Positions 26,701 to 34,008 of a stretch of 64,000 bases of DNA are shown here, piece after piece. The notes beneath the pieces are model-generated. The model made no database searches and was not told where the DNA came from. It saw nothing but the letters and a program-made list of their open reading frames with translations. Source of the stretch: UBA7887 sp964408735 (GTDB lineage: Bacteria > Pseudomonadota > Alphaproteobacteria > UBA7887); contig CAYPAX010000001.1 in the NCBI GenBank assembly GCA_964408735.1, positions 1 to 64,000 of the forward strand, in the 5' to 3' direction. Both the position numbers and the translations under genes were made by a program. The number at the start of each line of letters is the position of its first letter. The stretch's first letter is position 1.

Positions 26701-29700
26701 CCCGGCACCTACACCTCAGGCATGCTGATCGACAAGACTGTCGAGATTATCGGCACCGGCTTCCGCGAAGACGTCGTGGTAGAAGTCTCCGGCGCCGATG
26801 TCGCCTGGTATCAGGGCGGCGACGGCGGCCGGCTCGCCAATATGACCCTGCGCCAGATGGGTGACGGCAGTTGGTACGGCATCGATATCTCTTCGGGTAG
26901 CCCGATCATCGAGAATATCGACATAGCCAGCCGCAGCCTGGCGACCATCGCCATTCGCAACGGCGCGGATCCTGTGGTGCGGGACTCGCGTATCCACGAC
27001 AGTCCCGAAAGCGGTATTTACATCTACGACAATGGCCGCGGCACGATCGAGAACAATGAGATTACCGATCACGGCAAGGCCGGGATCACTCTGGAATCGG
27101 GCGCCGATCCGGTCGTGCGGAACAATCGCGTCAGCGGTAGCGGCTACGAAGCCGTCTGGGTGGTCTCGGGCGCGGCGGGAGGCCTCTTCGAGGACAACGA
27201 CCTGCGCGGCAATGACCGTGGTGCCTGGGATATCGAAGCCGGCGCCGGCCCCATCATCCGCAGCGGCAACCTGCCCGACGACGGCCCGGGCGGCGGTGAG
27301 GTGCCCGTGGCGAGCGTGAGCGAGCTGCATGTGGACGCAGCGGGCGGGCGCGACTTCCGCTTCCTGCAGCAAGCGATTGACGCCGCAGAGGACGGCACGA
27401 CGATCTATGTCCATCCCGGCACCTACAGGGAAGGCATGCTGATCAACCAGACGATCGATATTGTCGGCGTGGGCGCGCGCGAAGAGGTGGTGGTCGAGGT
27501 CGCAGGCGCTGATGTCGCCTGGTTCCAGGGCGGTGACGGCAAGCTTGCCAACATGACCTTGCGCCAATTGGGCGACGGCAGCTGGTTCGGCATCGATATC
27601 GCGGCCGGCAATCCGACCATCGAGAATGTCGATCTTTCCAGCGCCAGCCTTGCCGGCATCGCCATCCACAACGGCGCCGATCCGGTGGTGCGCGATTCCC
27701 ATATTCACGACAGTCCCGAAAGCGGCATCTATATTTACGACAACGGCCGCGGCACCATCGAGAACAACGACATAACAGGCAATGCCGGAGCGGGCCTCAC
27801 AGTTGCCACGGGCGCCAATCCCGTGGTGCTCGGCAATCGCATCAGCGGCAGCGGCTATGAAGGCGTCTGGGTGCTCTCCGACGCTGGCGGCGGGCGCTTC
27901 GAGAACAACGACCTGCGCGGCAATGGCCGTGGCGCCTGGGACATCGAGCAGGGTTCCGGGCTTGTCGTGCGCGCCGGCAACATCACCGACGAGGGCGGCG
28001 GTGAGGTGCCCGTGGCAAGCGCGGACGAGCTGCATGTGGACGCTGCCGGCGGGCGCGACTACACGACCTTGCAGGAAGCCATCGACGCGGCCGAGGAAGG
28101 CAGCACCATCTACGTCCATCCCGGCACCTACACGGCCGGCATGCTGATCGACAAGACGCTCGACATCATCGGCACCGGCACGCGCGACGAGGTGCGCGTC
28201 GAGGTGGCCGGTGCCGATGTCGCCTGGTACCAGGGCGGCGATGGCGTCCTCGCCAACATGACCCTGCGCCAGATGGGTGACGGCAATTGGTACGGCATCG
28301 ATATCTCGGCCGGCAATCCCACCATCGAGAATGTCGACCTTGCCAGCCAAAGCCTGGCCAATATCGCCATCCATGGCGGCGCCGACCCCATCGTGCGCCA
28401 GTCACGTCTGCATGACAGCCCGGAAAGCGGCATCTACATTTTCGATGACGGCCAGGGCACCATCGTCAACAACGACATATACGATAACGCCAAGGCCGGA
28501 ATATCGGTCGATAGCGGCGCCAGCCCTGTGGCGATCGGCAACCGCATCACGGGCAGCGGCTATGAAGGCGTCTGGGTGCTGGCGGATGCCGCGGGCGGGC
28601 GCTTCGAGGACAACGATCTGCGCGGCAATGCCCGCGGTGCCTGGGACGTGGAAGCCGGCGCCGGCCCGGTGGTTCGCAACGGCAACCGGCCGGACGACGG
28701 CCCGGACGACAGGGCCGAGCCGGTGCCGCCGGGGTCTCTGTCGGGCGATATTCACGTCGATGCGGCGGGCGGGCGCGACTTCCGCAGCATTCAGGACGCC
28801 ATAGATGCGGCGGAGGAAGGCGCCACGATACATGTCCACCCCGGCATCTATGCCGAGGGCCTGCTCATCGACAAGAGCATAGAGGTTCTCGGCACGGGCG
28901 CCCGTGACGAGGTCGTGGTCGAGGTCGGCGGCGCGGACGTGGTCTGGTTCCAGGGCGGCGATGGCAAGCTTGCCAATATGACGCTGCGTCAATTGGGCAA
29001 TGGCGATTGGTACGGCATCGATATCTCGGCCGGCTCGCCGATCATCGAGAACATGGACGTCAGCAGCCAGAGCCTGGCCTGTATCGCCATCCACGACGGC
29101 GCCGATCCCCTGCTGCGCGACAATGCCGTGCACGATGGCAACGAAAGCGGCATTTACGTCTATGACGATGGCCGCGGCACCATCGAGGGCAACGACATCT
29201 ACGGCAACACCTATGCCGGTATCGCCATTCGCAACGGCGGCGACCCGCTGGTTCGCCGCAACACCATCCGTGACGGCCAGGAGAGCGGCCTGCACATCTA
29301 CGAGGAAGGTTTCGGCACCGTCGAGGACAACGAGATCCGCGGCAATATGCTGGCCGGGATCGAGGTCAAGGGCGGCTCCAACCCCACCATTCGCGGCAAT
29401 CGCATATATGACGGCAAGGTGAGCGGCATCTACGTCCATGAGAACGGCGCCGGCACCATCGAGAACAATGAGATCTTCGCCAATGCCTATTCGGGGGTCG
29501 AGCTCAAGGACGGCGCCAATCCGATCCTGCGCAACAATATGATCCGCGATGCCGGCGAGAACGGCATCTTCGTCAACAATGACGGCCGCGGCATGATTCT
29601 GAACAACGATATCCGCGACAATTCCCATGCCGGCATTGTCGTTCACGAGGGGGGCAATCCATTGGTTCGCGGCAACCGTATCAACGGCAACGGTTACGAA

Positions 29701-29826
29701 GCGGTTTGGGTTCGTGCCGGTGGCGGCGGCAAGTTCGTGAACAACGATCTCAGCGGCAATGTGCGGGGCGACTGGGATATCGAGGAAGGCGCCGGCGAAG
29801 TGATCCGCGCCGACAACCGCTCGTGA
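23755..29826 (+). CDS. Giant exported protein: SH3-like domain plus seven tandem right-handed beta-helix modules
   Basis: The protein has 2023 residues. A signal peptide (first ~25) is followed by AFDIAFWNSIKDS ... FEDYIAQFPDGGF (residues ~42-78), a motif also seen in caspase-like proteins including the one at 53886. A bacterial SH3 domain comes next (~108-160; ATVRSGPGPEF). Seven modules then begin at residues 191, 473, 713, 952, 1190, 1425 and 1665. Each opens with a cap such as ELHVDAAGGRDYRTIQEAID, then YVHPGTY and PbH1-type coils (NNDIYDN, GNRITGSGYE), and ends AWDIE. The last module is the longest. The fold is pectate-lyase-like, but I see no clear catalytic residues, so it may be a scaffold, adhesin or polysaccharide-binding fibre. 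AGGGGAGG precedes the ATG. Confidence 0.93.
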   Translation: MRAMLKAGFLATAMALAWIAASQAQDTDTAVSADSPGVESTAFDIAFWNSIKDSTNPADFEDYIAQFPDGGFVRLAKRRLAAMRERGIVVVPEPDPDIVVDAEPATMVTLQNATVRSGPGPEFDTLTSLPSGTSIDVLGKVQDGDWYQVILPDGSVGFVNAALLGDGGTPDVDSEDIAVVVPPRPDTSISELHVDAAGGRDYRTIQEAIDVSGPNAVIYVHPGTYSDGMLIDKTVEIIGVGERDEIRVEVAGADAAWFQGGDGKLANMTLRQLGDGNWFGIDIAAGRPTIENIDVSSQSLSNIAIRDGADPVVRDSAIHDGAQAGINIYDGGRGSIENNDIFANTYAGVVVEASTGPLIRGNRLHDGLESGILISDGARATIDDNDIVDNASAGIVINADGSPTVTNNRINRNGYEAIWVRTGGGGRFEGNDLRDNVRGAWDIEEGPGPIHRTNNIPEDDFVSPPPVVAGASEIHVDAIGGRDYRSIQVAIDAAGPGSIIHVHPGTYNEGLVITKTLDIVGVGDRTGVVIESNGADAAWFQGGDGRIANMTLRQTGGGSWYGIDISAGNPTVENVDLASQSLANIAIREGADPIVRDSRIHDSPESGIYIYDNGRGRIENNDIHDNGKAGITVDSGGRPTVIGNRVTGSGYEGVWIVAAAAGGRFEHNDLRGNGRGAWDIEDGAGPVIRVGNQPDDGGGGGEVTPPPVASAGELHVDAAGGRDYRILQQAIDAAEEGTTIYVHPGTYTAGMLIEKSVEIIGTGSREEVVIESTGADVAWFQGGNGRLANMTLRQMGGGNWYGIDISAGNPTIENVDLASQSLANIAIRDGADPTIRDSSLHDSPESGVYVYDNGRGTIVNNDIYDNEKAGISVASGANPVVRDNRITGSGYEAVWVLSDAAGGRFEDNDLRGNARGAWDIEDGAGPVIRVGNQPDDGPGGGDVPPPVASAGELHVDAAGGRDYRTLQEAIDAATDGTVIFVHPGTYTSGMLIDKTVEIIGTGFREDVVVEVSGADVAWYQGGDGGRLANMTLRQMGDGSWYGIDISSGSPIIENIDIASRSLATIAIRNGADPVVRDSRIHDSPESGIYIYDNGRGTIENNEITDHGKAGITLESGADPVVRNNRVSGSGYEAVWVVSGAAGGLFEDNDLRGNDRGAWDIEAGAGPIIRSGNLPDDGPGGGEVPVASVSELHVDAAGGRDFRFLQQAIDAAEDGTTIYVHPGTYREGMLINQTIDIVGVGAREEVVVEVAGADVAWFQGGDGKLANMTLRQLGDGSWFGIDIAAGNPTIENVDLSSASLAGIAIHNGADPVVRDSHIHDSPESGIYIYDNGRGTIENNDITGNAGAGLTVATGANPVVLGNRISGSGYEGVWVLSDAGGGRFENNDLRGNGRGAWDIEQGSGLVVRAGNITDEGGGEVPVASADELHVDAAGGRDYTTLQEAIDAAEEGSTIYVHPGTYTAGMLIDKTLDIIGTGTRDEVRVEVAGADVAWYQGGDGVLANMTLRQMGDGNWYGIDISAGNPTIENVDLASQSLANIAIHGGADPIVRQSRLHDSPESGIYIFDDGQGTIVNNDIYDNAKAGISVDSGASPVAIGNRITGSGYEGVWVLADAAGGRFEDNDLRGNARGAWDVEAGAGPVVRNGNRPDDGPDDRAEPVPPGSLSGDIHVDAAGGRDFRSIQDAIDAAEEGATIHVHPGIYAEGLLIDKSIEVLGTGARDEVVVEVGGADVVWFQGGDGKLANMTLRQLGNGDWYGIDISAGSPIIENMDVSSQSLACIAIHDGADPLLRDNAVHDGNESGIYVYDDGRGTIEGNDIYGNTYAGIAIRNGGDPLVRRNTIRDGQESGLHIYEEGFGTVEDNEIRGNMLAGIEVKGGSNPTIRGNRIYDGKVSGIYVHENGAGTIENNEIFANAYSGVELKDGANPILRNNMIRDAGENGIFVNNDGRGMILNNDIRDNSHAGIVVHEGGNPLVRGNRINGNGYEAVWVRAGGGGKFVNNDLSGNVRGDWDIEEGAGEVIRADNRS
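24325..29826 (+). repeat. Seven tandem in-gene repeats, period about 705-720 bp
   Basis: Repeat units within the beta-helix gene begin at 24325, 25171, 25891, 26608, 27322, 28027 and 28747. Five of the six start-to-start spacings are 705-720 bp; the first unit is 846 bp and the last runs about 1080 bp. Each starts with a conserved GAG/GAT ... GTGGACGC-type block. Similarity is high at DNA level in the middle units, which points to expansion by duplication and makes recombination between units likely. Confidence 0.9.
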
Positions 29827-30677
29827 GCGCCTATGCGGGAAGCGGCCGGGTGCCGGCGGGCGCCTGCGATTGCCATATGCACATCTTCGGCCCGGCCGAG
29901 CGCTATGCGCCGATCGATGAAGCGGATTATGCGCCGGCCGACGCCCTGTTCGAGGACTACACCGCCCTGCGCCAGGGCCTGGGCTTGAGCCGCACGGTGG
30001 TGGTCCAGCCCAGCATTTACGGTCTCGACCACGGCTGCACCGCCGATGCGGTCGAGCGCTTAGGCGAGAGCGGTCGCGGGGTCGCCGTGCTGTCGCCCGA
30101 CGATCATGACGGCGAGATCGAATATCTGCATTCGATCGGCTTTCGCGGCACCCGCTTCAACCTCGTCAACAGCGGCGGCATCGGCGCCGAGGCGCTGGAA
30201 ACCATGGCGGCACGGGTGGCGGACTATGGCTGGCATGTTCAGGTCATGGTTACGGGCGATGCCATCGAGGCTCTGGCGCCACGCCTTGCCGCTCTGCCGG
30301 TGGACGTGGTGATCGACCATATGGGGCGGGTAGACGCCAAGGTGGGGCCGGACCAGGCGGGGTTCCGCAGCTTGCTTGGCCTGCTTGAGGGCGGGCGCTG
30401 CTGGGTCAAGCTGTCGGGCGCCTACCGGGTCGACTTCGGTGGCGCGCCGTGGCCGGGCGCCGCGCCGCTTGCCAAGGCGTTGATCGCTGCCGCACCCGAG
30501 CGCCTGGTCTGGGGCACGGATTGGCCGCACCCGGATCTCGGCACCAGCCCGCAGCCCGACGACGCGGCCCTGCTCGACGCCCTTGCTGCCTGGGCCGGCG
30601 ACGATGCGCTGTTGCGGCGCATTCTTGTCGACAACCCGGCAGCGCTATACGACTTTGGCCCGGAGGCAAGAGAATGA
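29823..30677 (+). CDS. Amidohydrolase-2 family TIM-barrel hydrolase (2-pyrone-4,6-dicarboxylate lactonase-like)
   Basis: The roughly 284-residue protein belongs to the COG3618/LigI-like amidohydrolases: metal-site motif CDCHMHIFGP, then VVQPSIYGLDHG, DHMGRVD and the C-terminal WGTDWPHPD with the catalytic Asp. Relatives hydrolyse cyclic esters such as 2-pyrone-4,6-dicarboxylate or sugar lactones. The start is GTG 29823, which overlaps the stop of the beta-helix gene (GTGA); a longer reading in this frame lies inside that gene and is not credible. Its own stop overlaps the TRAP-protein start, so this is an operon of amidohydrolase, transporter protein and shikimate-dehydrogenase-like enzyme. 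Substrate uncertain. Confidence 0.88.
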   Translation: MSAYAGSGRVPAGACDCHMHIFGPAERYAPIDEADYAPADALFEDYTALRQGLGLSRTVVVQPSIYGLDHGCTADAVERLGESGRGVAVLSPDDHDGEIEYLHSIGFRGTRFNLVNSGGIGAEALETMAARVADYGWHVQVMVTGDAIEALAPRLAALPVDVVIDHMGRVDAKVGPDQAGFRSLLGLLEGGRCWVKLSGAYRVDFGGAPWPGAAPLAKALIAAAPERLVWGTDWPHPDLGTSPQPDDAALLDALAAWAGDDALLRRILVDNPAALYDFGPEARE

Positions 30678-31780
30678 ACAAGTTTGCAATCGTGACAGGC
30701 GTGATCGGCCTCGTAGTCGGCGTCGGGCTCGGCCAGATGGGCGGCGGCGGTCCTGCCGCACCCGACCCTGAGCCGACGGCCGCTGCGCCTGCGCCCGCGC
30801 CTGAAAGCGCCGCACCCGTGCGCTGGAAGGTCGCCAGCACTTTCGCCAGCACATTGACGCTGGTCGGCGAAGGCGGCATCCACTTCCAGGACCGCCTGGC
30901 GGAGATCTCCGGCGGCGAGATCGCGCTCAAGTTCTTCGAGCCTGGCGCCCTGGTGCCCGCCTTCGAAGTCTTCGATGCAGTCTCCGCCGGCTCGGTCGAT
31001 GCGGGCTGGGCGGCATCGGGCTACTGGGCCGGCAAGATGCCCGCGGCGCAGGTCTTCAATTCAGTGCCCTTCGGGCCGATGTTCAATGAGCTGATGGCCT
31101 GGATGCGTTATGGCGAAGGCCAAAAGCTCTACGAGGAGCTTTACCATCCACACAACGTCCATCCCCTGGTCTGCTTCTTCGTGCCCCAGGACGGCTCGGG
31201 CTGGTTCCGCAGCGAGATCGCCTCGACCGAGGACTTCTCCGGCCTCAAGGTGCGCTATCTCGGCTTCGGCGCCCGCGTGCTGGAGAAGTTCGGCGCCTCC
31301 ACCCAGATCATCGCCGGTGGCGACATCTACACCGCGCTCGAGCTCGGCACCATCGATGCCACCGAGTTTTCCATGCCCGCCATCGACTATGATTTGGGCT
31401 TCTACCAGATCGCCAAGCACTACTATCTGCCGGGCTGGCACCAGCCCGCCAATATGGGCGAGTTCATCGTCAATCTGGAGCGCTGGAATGCGCTTGAGCC
31501 CCGCCAGCGCGCCTTGATCGAGACGGCGTGCAGCGAGTCGGTCGTCAATACCCTGGCGTCGGGCGAGGCGGCCCAGACCGAGGCTCTGAAGAAGATCAAG
31601 GCCGAGGGTGTCACCGTACACCGCTGGCCGCCCGAGATGATGCAGGCCTTCAGGGAGCAGTGGATCGTGGTCGCCGAGGAACAGGCCGCGGCCGACGAGG
31701 GCTTCGCCAAGGTCTGGCGCTCGCTGCAGGACTTCCGCACCAATTACAGCGACTGGGCCGAATTGGGCGCCATGGACTGA
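30674..31780 (+). CDS. TRAP transporter solute-binding protein (DctP family)
   Basis: The 368-residue protein has an uncleaved-looking N-terminal anchor (FAIVTGVIGLVVGVGLGQMGGG), a Pro/Ala-rich linker (~27-48) and a DctP-type binding domain (WKVASTFASTLTLVGEGGIHFQDRL; LKVRYLGFGARVLEKFG; TEFSMPAIDYDLGFYQIAKHYY). The layout fits a carboxylate-binding protein tethered to the inner membrane. The matching DctQ and DctM membrane subunits are not in the window. ATG 30674 overlaps the amidohydrolase stop (ATGA) and has GGAGG upstream. The next gene starts on the last base of its stop codon. It is probably the uptake component for the substrate of the flanking enzymes. Confidence 0.9.
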   Translation: MNKFAIVTGVIGLVVGVGLGQMGGGGPAAPDPEPTAAAPAPAPESAAPVRWKVASTFASTLTLVGEGGIHFQDRLAEISGGEIALKFFEPGALVPAFEVFDAVSAGSVDAGWAASGYWAGKMPAAQVFNSVPFGPMFNELMAWMRYGEGQKLYEELYHPHNVHPLVCFFVPQDGSGWFRSEIASTEDFSGLKVRYLGFGARVLEKFGASTQIIAGGDIYTALELGTIDATEFSMPAIDYDLGFYQIAKHYYLPGWHQPANMGEFIVNLERWNALEPRQRALIETACSESVVNTLASGEAAQTEALKKIKAEGVTVHRWPPEMMQAFREQWIVVAEEQAAADEGFAKVWRSLQDFRTNYSDWAELGAMD

Positions 31781-32580
31781 TGACGGACTGGGTTAGCGGC
31801 AAGACCGCGGTCTACGCCATTCTCGGCGACCCGGTGGCGCAGGTGGGCTCACCCGCGCGCTTCAACGCCCTGTTTCGAGAGCGTGGCCATGACGGGGTGA
31901 TGGTTGCCATGCGCATCACCGCCGAAGACCTGGTCACGGGCTTCGCGGGCTTGCGCGGCATCGGCAATCTCGCCGGTCTCGTCTTCACCATCCCGCACAA
32001 GCTGCCCATGGTCGGCCTGGTCGATGAGCTGGCGCCCAACGGCCGCCTGGTCGGTGCCATCAACGCCGCCAGGCCGGGGCCGGAGGGGCGCTGGATCGGC
32101 GACATGTTCGACGGCCGCGGCTGCGTCGCGGCCGCGCGCGCGAAGGGTCACGATCTCGCCGGGCGCGCGGTGCTTCAGGTGGGTGCCGGCGGCGTGGGGC
32201 GCGCCATCGCCTTCGCCTTGGCCGAGGTGGGCGTCGCGCGGCTCAGCGTCTCGGACCTCGATCAAGCGCGCGCCCGCAAGCTCGCCGACGACCTCACGGC
32301 CAGCTTCCCGGAAATTGCCAGCGAGGTGGCCGCACCGCACGCCGCCGGCCACGACGTGGTGGTCAACGCGAGCCCGCTGGGCATGGCCGAGGACGACCCC
32401 ATGCCCGTTCCCGCTGACGATATCGCGGCCGACATGCTGGTCATCGACGTCATCCTGCTCGACCGCCCGACGCCACTGCTGGCCGCTGCCGCCGAGCGTG
32501 GTGCCGCTACGCAAAACGGCCACGCCATGCTGGCCGCGCAAGTCGGCGAGATCACGAAATTCTTCGGCGTCACCACTTGA
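31780..32580 (+). CDS. Shikimate dehydrogenase-like NADP oxidoreductase
   Basis: The 266-residue AroE-family protein has an N-terminal substrate domain with YAILGDPVAQVGSPARFNALF and the catalytic Lys in LVFTIPHK, then a Rossmann domain with VGAGGVGRAIAFALA, the NASPLGM motif and a C-terminal QNGHAMLAAQ. The usual Ser-x-Ser pair of AroE (SPS) reads GSP here. Its position in an operon with an amidohydrolase and a TRAP protein suggests a catabolic role on a shikimate- or quinate-like compound and not the aromatic amino-acid pathway. TGATG overlap with the preceding gene shows coupling. The 3' end runs 11 bp into the convergent GST gene. Confidence 0.85.
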   Translation: MTDWVSGKTAVYAILGDPVAQVGSPARFNALFRERGHDGVMVAMRITAEDLVTGFAGLRGIGNLAGLVFTIPHKLPMVGLVDELAPNGRLVGAINAARPGPEGRWIGDMFDGRGCVAAARAKGHDLAGRAVLQVGAGGVGRAIAFALAEVGVARLSVSDLDQARARKLADDLTASFPEIASEVAAPHAAGHDVVVNASPLGMAEDDPMPVPADDIAADMLVIDVILLDRPTPLLAAAAERGAATQNGHAMLAAQVGEITKFFGVTT

Positions 32581-33202
32581 GCACGGCGGCAGCGGCAGGC
32601 CTCTCCCGGTAGCGCGCATCCCAGGCACGCAGGCGATCCCGCGCACCGAGCAGGTCGGCTTCGATGAAGCGCAGGAACTGCAGTGCTGCCTGCAAGGTGC
32701 AGTCGGCGATCGAGACGCGCTCGCCCGCGAGCAGGGGCCGGCCGTCACCGAGCAGGGTTTCGATGTGGTCGAGCGAGGTTTGCAGGGTCTCTTCCATCTC
32801 GCCCGCCAGCGCAGGATCGGGCGGCCAGCCCAGCGGCGATTTCGTGGCATGCGCATAGCGCGCCATGGGGATGGCGACGCGCAGATCGACCACGCGCTCG
32901 AGATCGCGGTTATGGGCACGGGTGAGCACATCGTTGCCGAGCAGGCAGTCGTCGGGAAAGCGCTCTTCCAGATATTCCATGATGGCCAGCGACTCGATCA
33001 GGTGTGAACCGTCGTCGAGTTCAAGCACCGGCAGGGTGCCGAAAGGGTTGCGCGCGAGATGCTCGGGCTCGCGGTGGCGCCCCTTCAGCGTGTTGACCAT
33101 GACCTGTTCTATGCCGAGGTCGGTCCCGAGATGGGCGCGCTCGGCGATATAGAGCATGACCTTGGTCGGGTTGGGCGCCAGCGGCACCATGTAGAGCTTC
33201 AT
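32570..33202 (-). CDS. Glutathione S-transferase
   Basis: The roughly 210-residue protein has the two-domain GST fold. A thioredoxin-like N-terminus (MKLYMVPLAPNPTKVMLYIAER, NPFGTLPVLELDDGSHLIESLAIMEYLEERFP) holds the cis-Pro in LPVL and the Glu-Ser pair that binds the gamma-glutamyl group. A helical C-terminus has GERVSIADCTLQAALQF, the capping-box motif. ATG 33202 starts five bases after the SDR stop; an in-frame ATG at 33220 overlaps that gene. It probably conjugates or isomerises a xenobiotic or aromatic intermediate. It is the last gene of a minus-strand run and converges on the shikimate-dehydrogenase-like gene. Confidence 0.92.
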   Translation of the reverse strand: MKLYMVPLAPNPTKVMLYIAERAHLGTDLGIEQVMVNTLKGRHREPEHLARNPFGTLPVLELDDGSHLIESLAIMEYLEERFPDDCLLGNDVLTRAHNRDLERVVDLRVAIPMARYAHATKSPLGWPPDPALAGEMEETLQTSLDHIETLLGDGRPLLAGERVSIADCTLQAALQFLRFIEADLLGARDRLRAWDARYRERPAAAAVLKW

Positions 33203-33207
33203 GGCGC

Positions 33208-33972
33208 TCAGTGGTTCCACCAGGCGAGGTCGGAGAAGGGCCGCAGGTCGAGCTCGTGGGTCCAGGCCGAACGGTGCTGTTGGGCGATGTGGAAATAGGT
33301 GTCCGCCACCTCGGCCGGCAGCAGCAGCCCGTCATGTTCCAGGCCGCGGGCTTCGCGCAGCTCCTGGAACTTTTCCGCGCCCAGCATGCGGCCGAGGGTG
33401 TCTGGCGCGTCCACGGCGCCGTCGATGAGGATATGGGCGACGTGAATGCCCTTCGGCGCGAACTCCGCATTGAGCGACTGGCAGAGCATGCGGCGTCCGC
33501 CCATGGCCGCGGCGTGGGAGTGCTGGCCCTTGTTGCCGCGCACCGCCGCCGTCGCCGAGGTCACCAGGATCGTGCCCGTGCCGCGCTCTTCCATCAGCGG
33601 GCAGACGGTCGAGGCGGTGCGAAACAGCCCGAAGGTGGCCAGCCGCCAGCCCATCTCGAAAGCCTTGGCGCTAGTGTCGGCCAAGGCGCGGTCGCCTATC
33701 TGGGCACCGAGATTGTAGACCACCACCTCGATCGGCCCGATATCCGCCTCCACGGCGGCGATACGGTCCTCGATACTGTCGGGCTCTATGGCGTTGAGCA
33801 GATATCCCGAAGCCGAGCCGCCTTCGCTTTCGATGGCGCCCACGAGCTTGTCCAGACCCTCCTGGTCGGTGCGCCGCAAAAGCACGGCGTGATAGCCCTC
33901 GCGGGCAAAGCGCTTGCCGACATTGCCGCCGATCCCGGCACCGGCTCCGATTACGAGACAGACAGGTTTCAT
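33208..33972 (-). CDS. SDR-fold protein lacking the classical catalytic Tyr-Lys
   Basis: The 254-residue Rossmann protein has a glycine-rich NAD site (VIGAGAGIGGNVGKRFA) and a VVYNLGAQIG segment, as in classical SDRs, followed by ILVTSATAAVRGNKGQHSH. At the position of the YxxxK active site it reads HAAAMGGRR (near residues 152-160), so both catalytic residues are replaced. The C-terminal HVAHILIDGAVDAPDT is typical of a small SDR subgroup with altered active sites. It may be a binding protein or use another catalytic residue. It lies between the GST gene and an acyl-CoA carboxylase subunit, so a role in the same degradation route is plausible. Confidence 0.85.
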   Translation of the reverse strand: MKPVCLVIGAGAGIGGNVGKRFAREGYHAVLLRRTDQEGLDKLVGAIESEGGSASGYLLNAIEPDSIEDRIAAVEADIGPIEVVVYNLGAQIGDRALADTSAKAFEMGWRLATFGLFRTASTVCPLMEERGTGTILVTSATAAVRGNKGQHSHAAAMGGRRMLCQSLNAEFAPKGIHVAHILIDGAVDAPDTLGRMLGAEKFQELREARGLEHDGLLLPAEVADTYFHIAQQHRSAWTHELDLRPFSDLAWWNH

Positions 33973-34008
33973 GGCACTCTCGCTCCGTGTTGTGTGTTGC
34001 TTGGCGCC

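Noticed and set aside
24442..29646. Long minus-strand open frames opposite the beta-helix gene
   Set aside because: They are antisense shadows of a GC-rich repetitive gene; residue composition (Asp/Ala/Val runs) mirrors the real repeats and no start context is convincing.
24325..29826. Repeat array considered as CRISPR
   Set aside because: The repeat units are about 700 bp, code for protein and have no short spacers; they are beta-helix modules.
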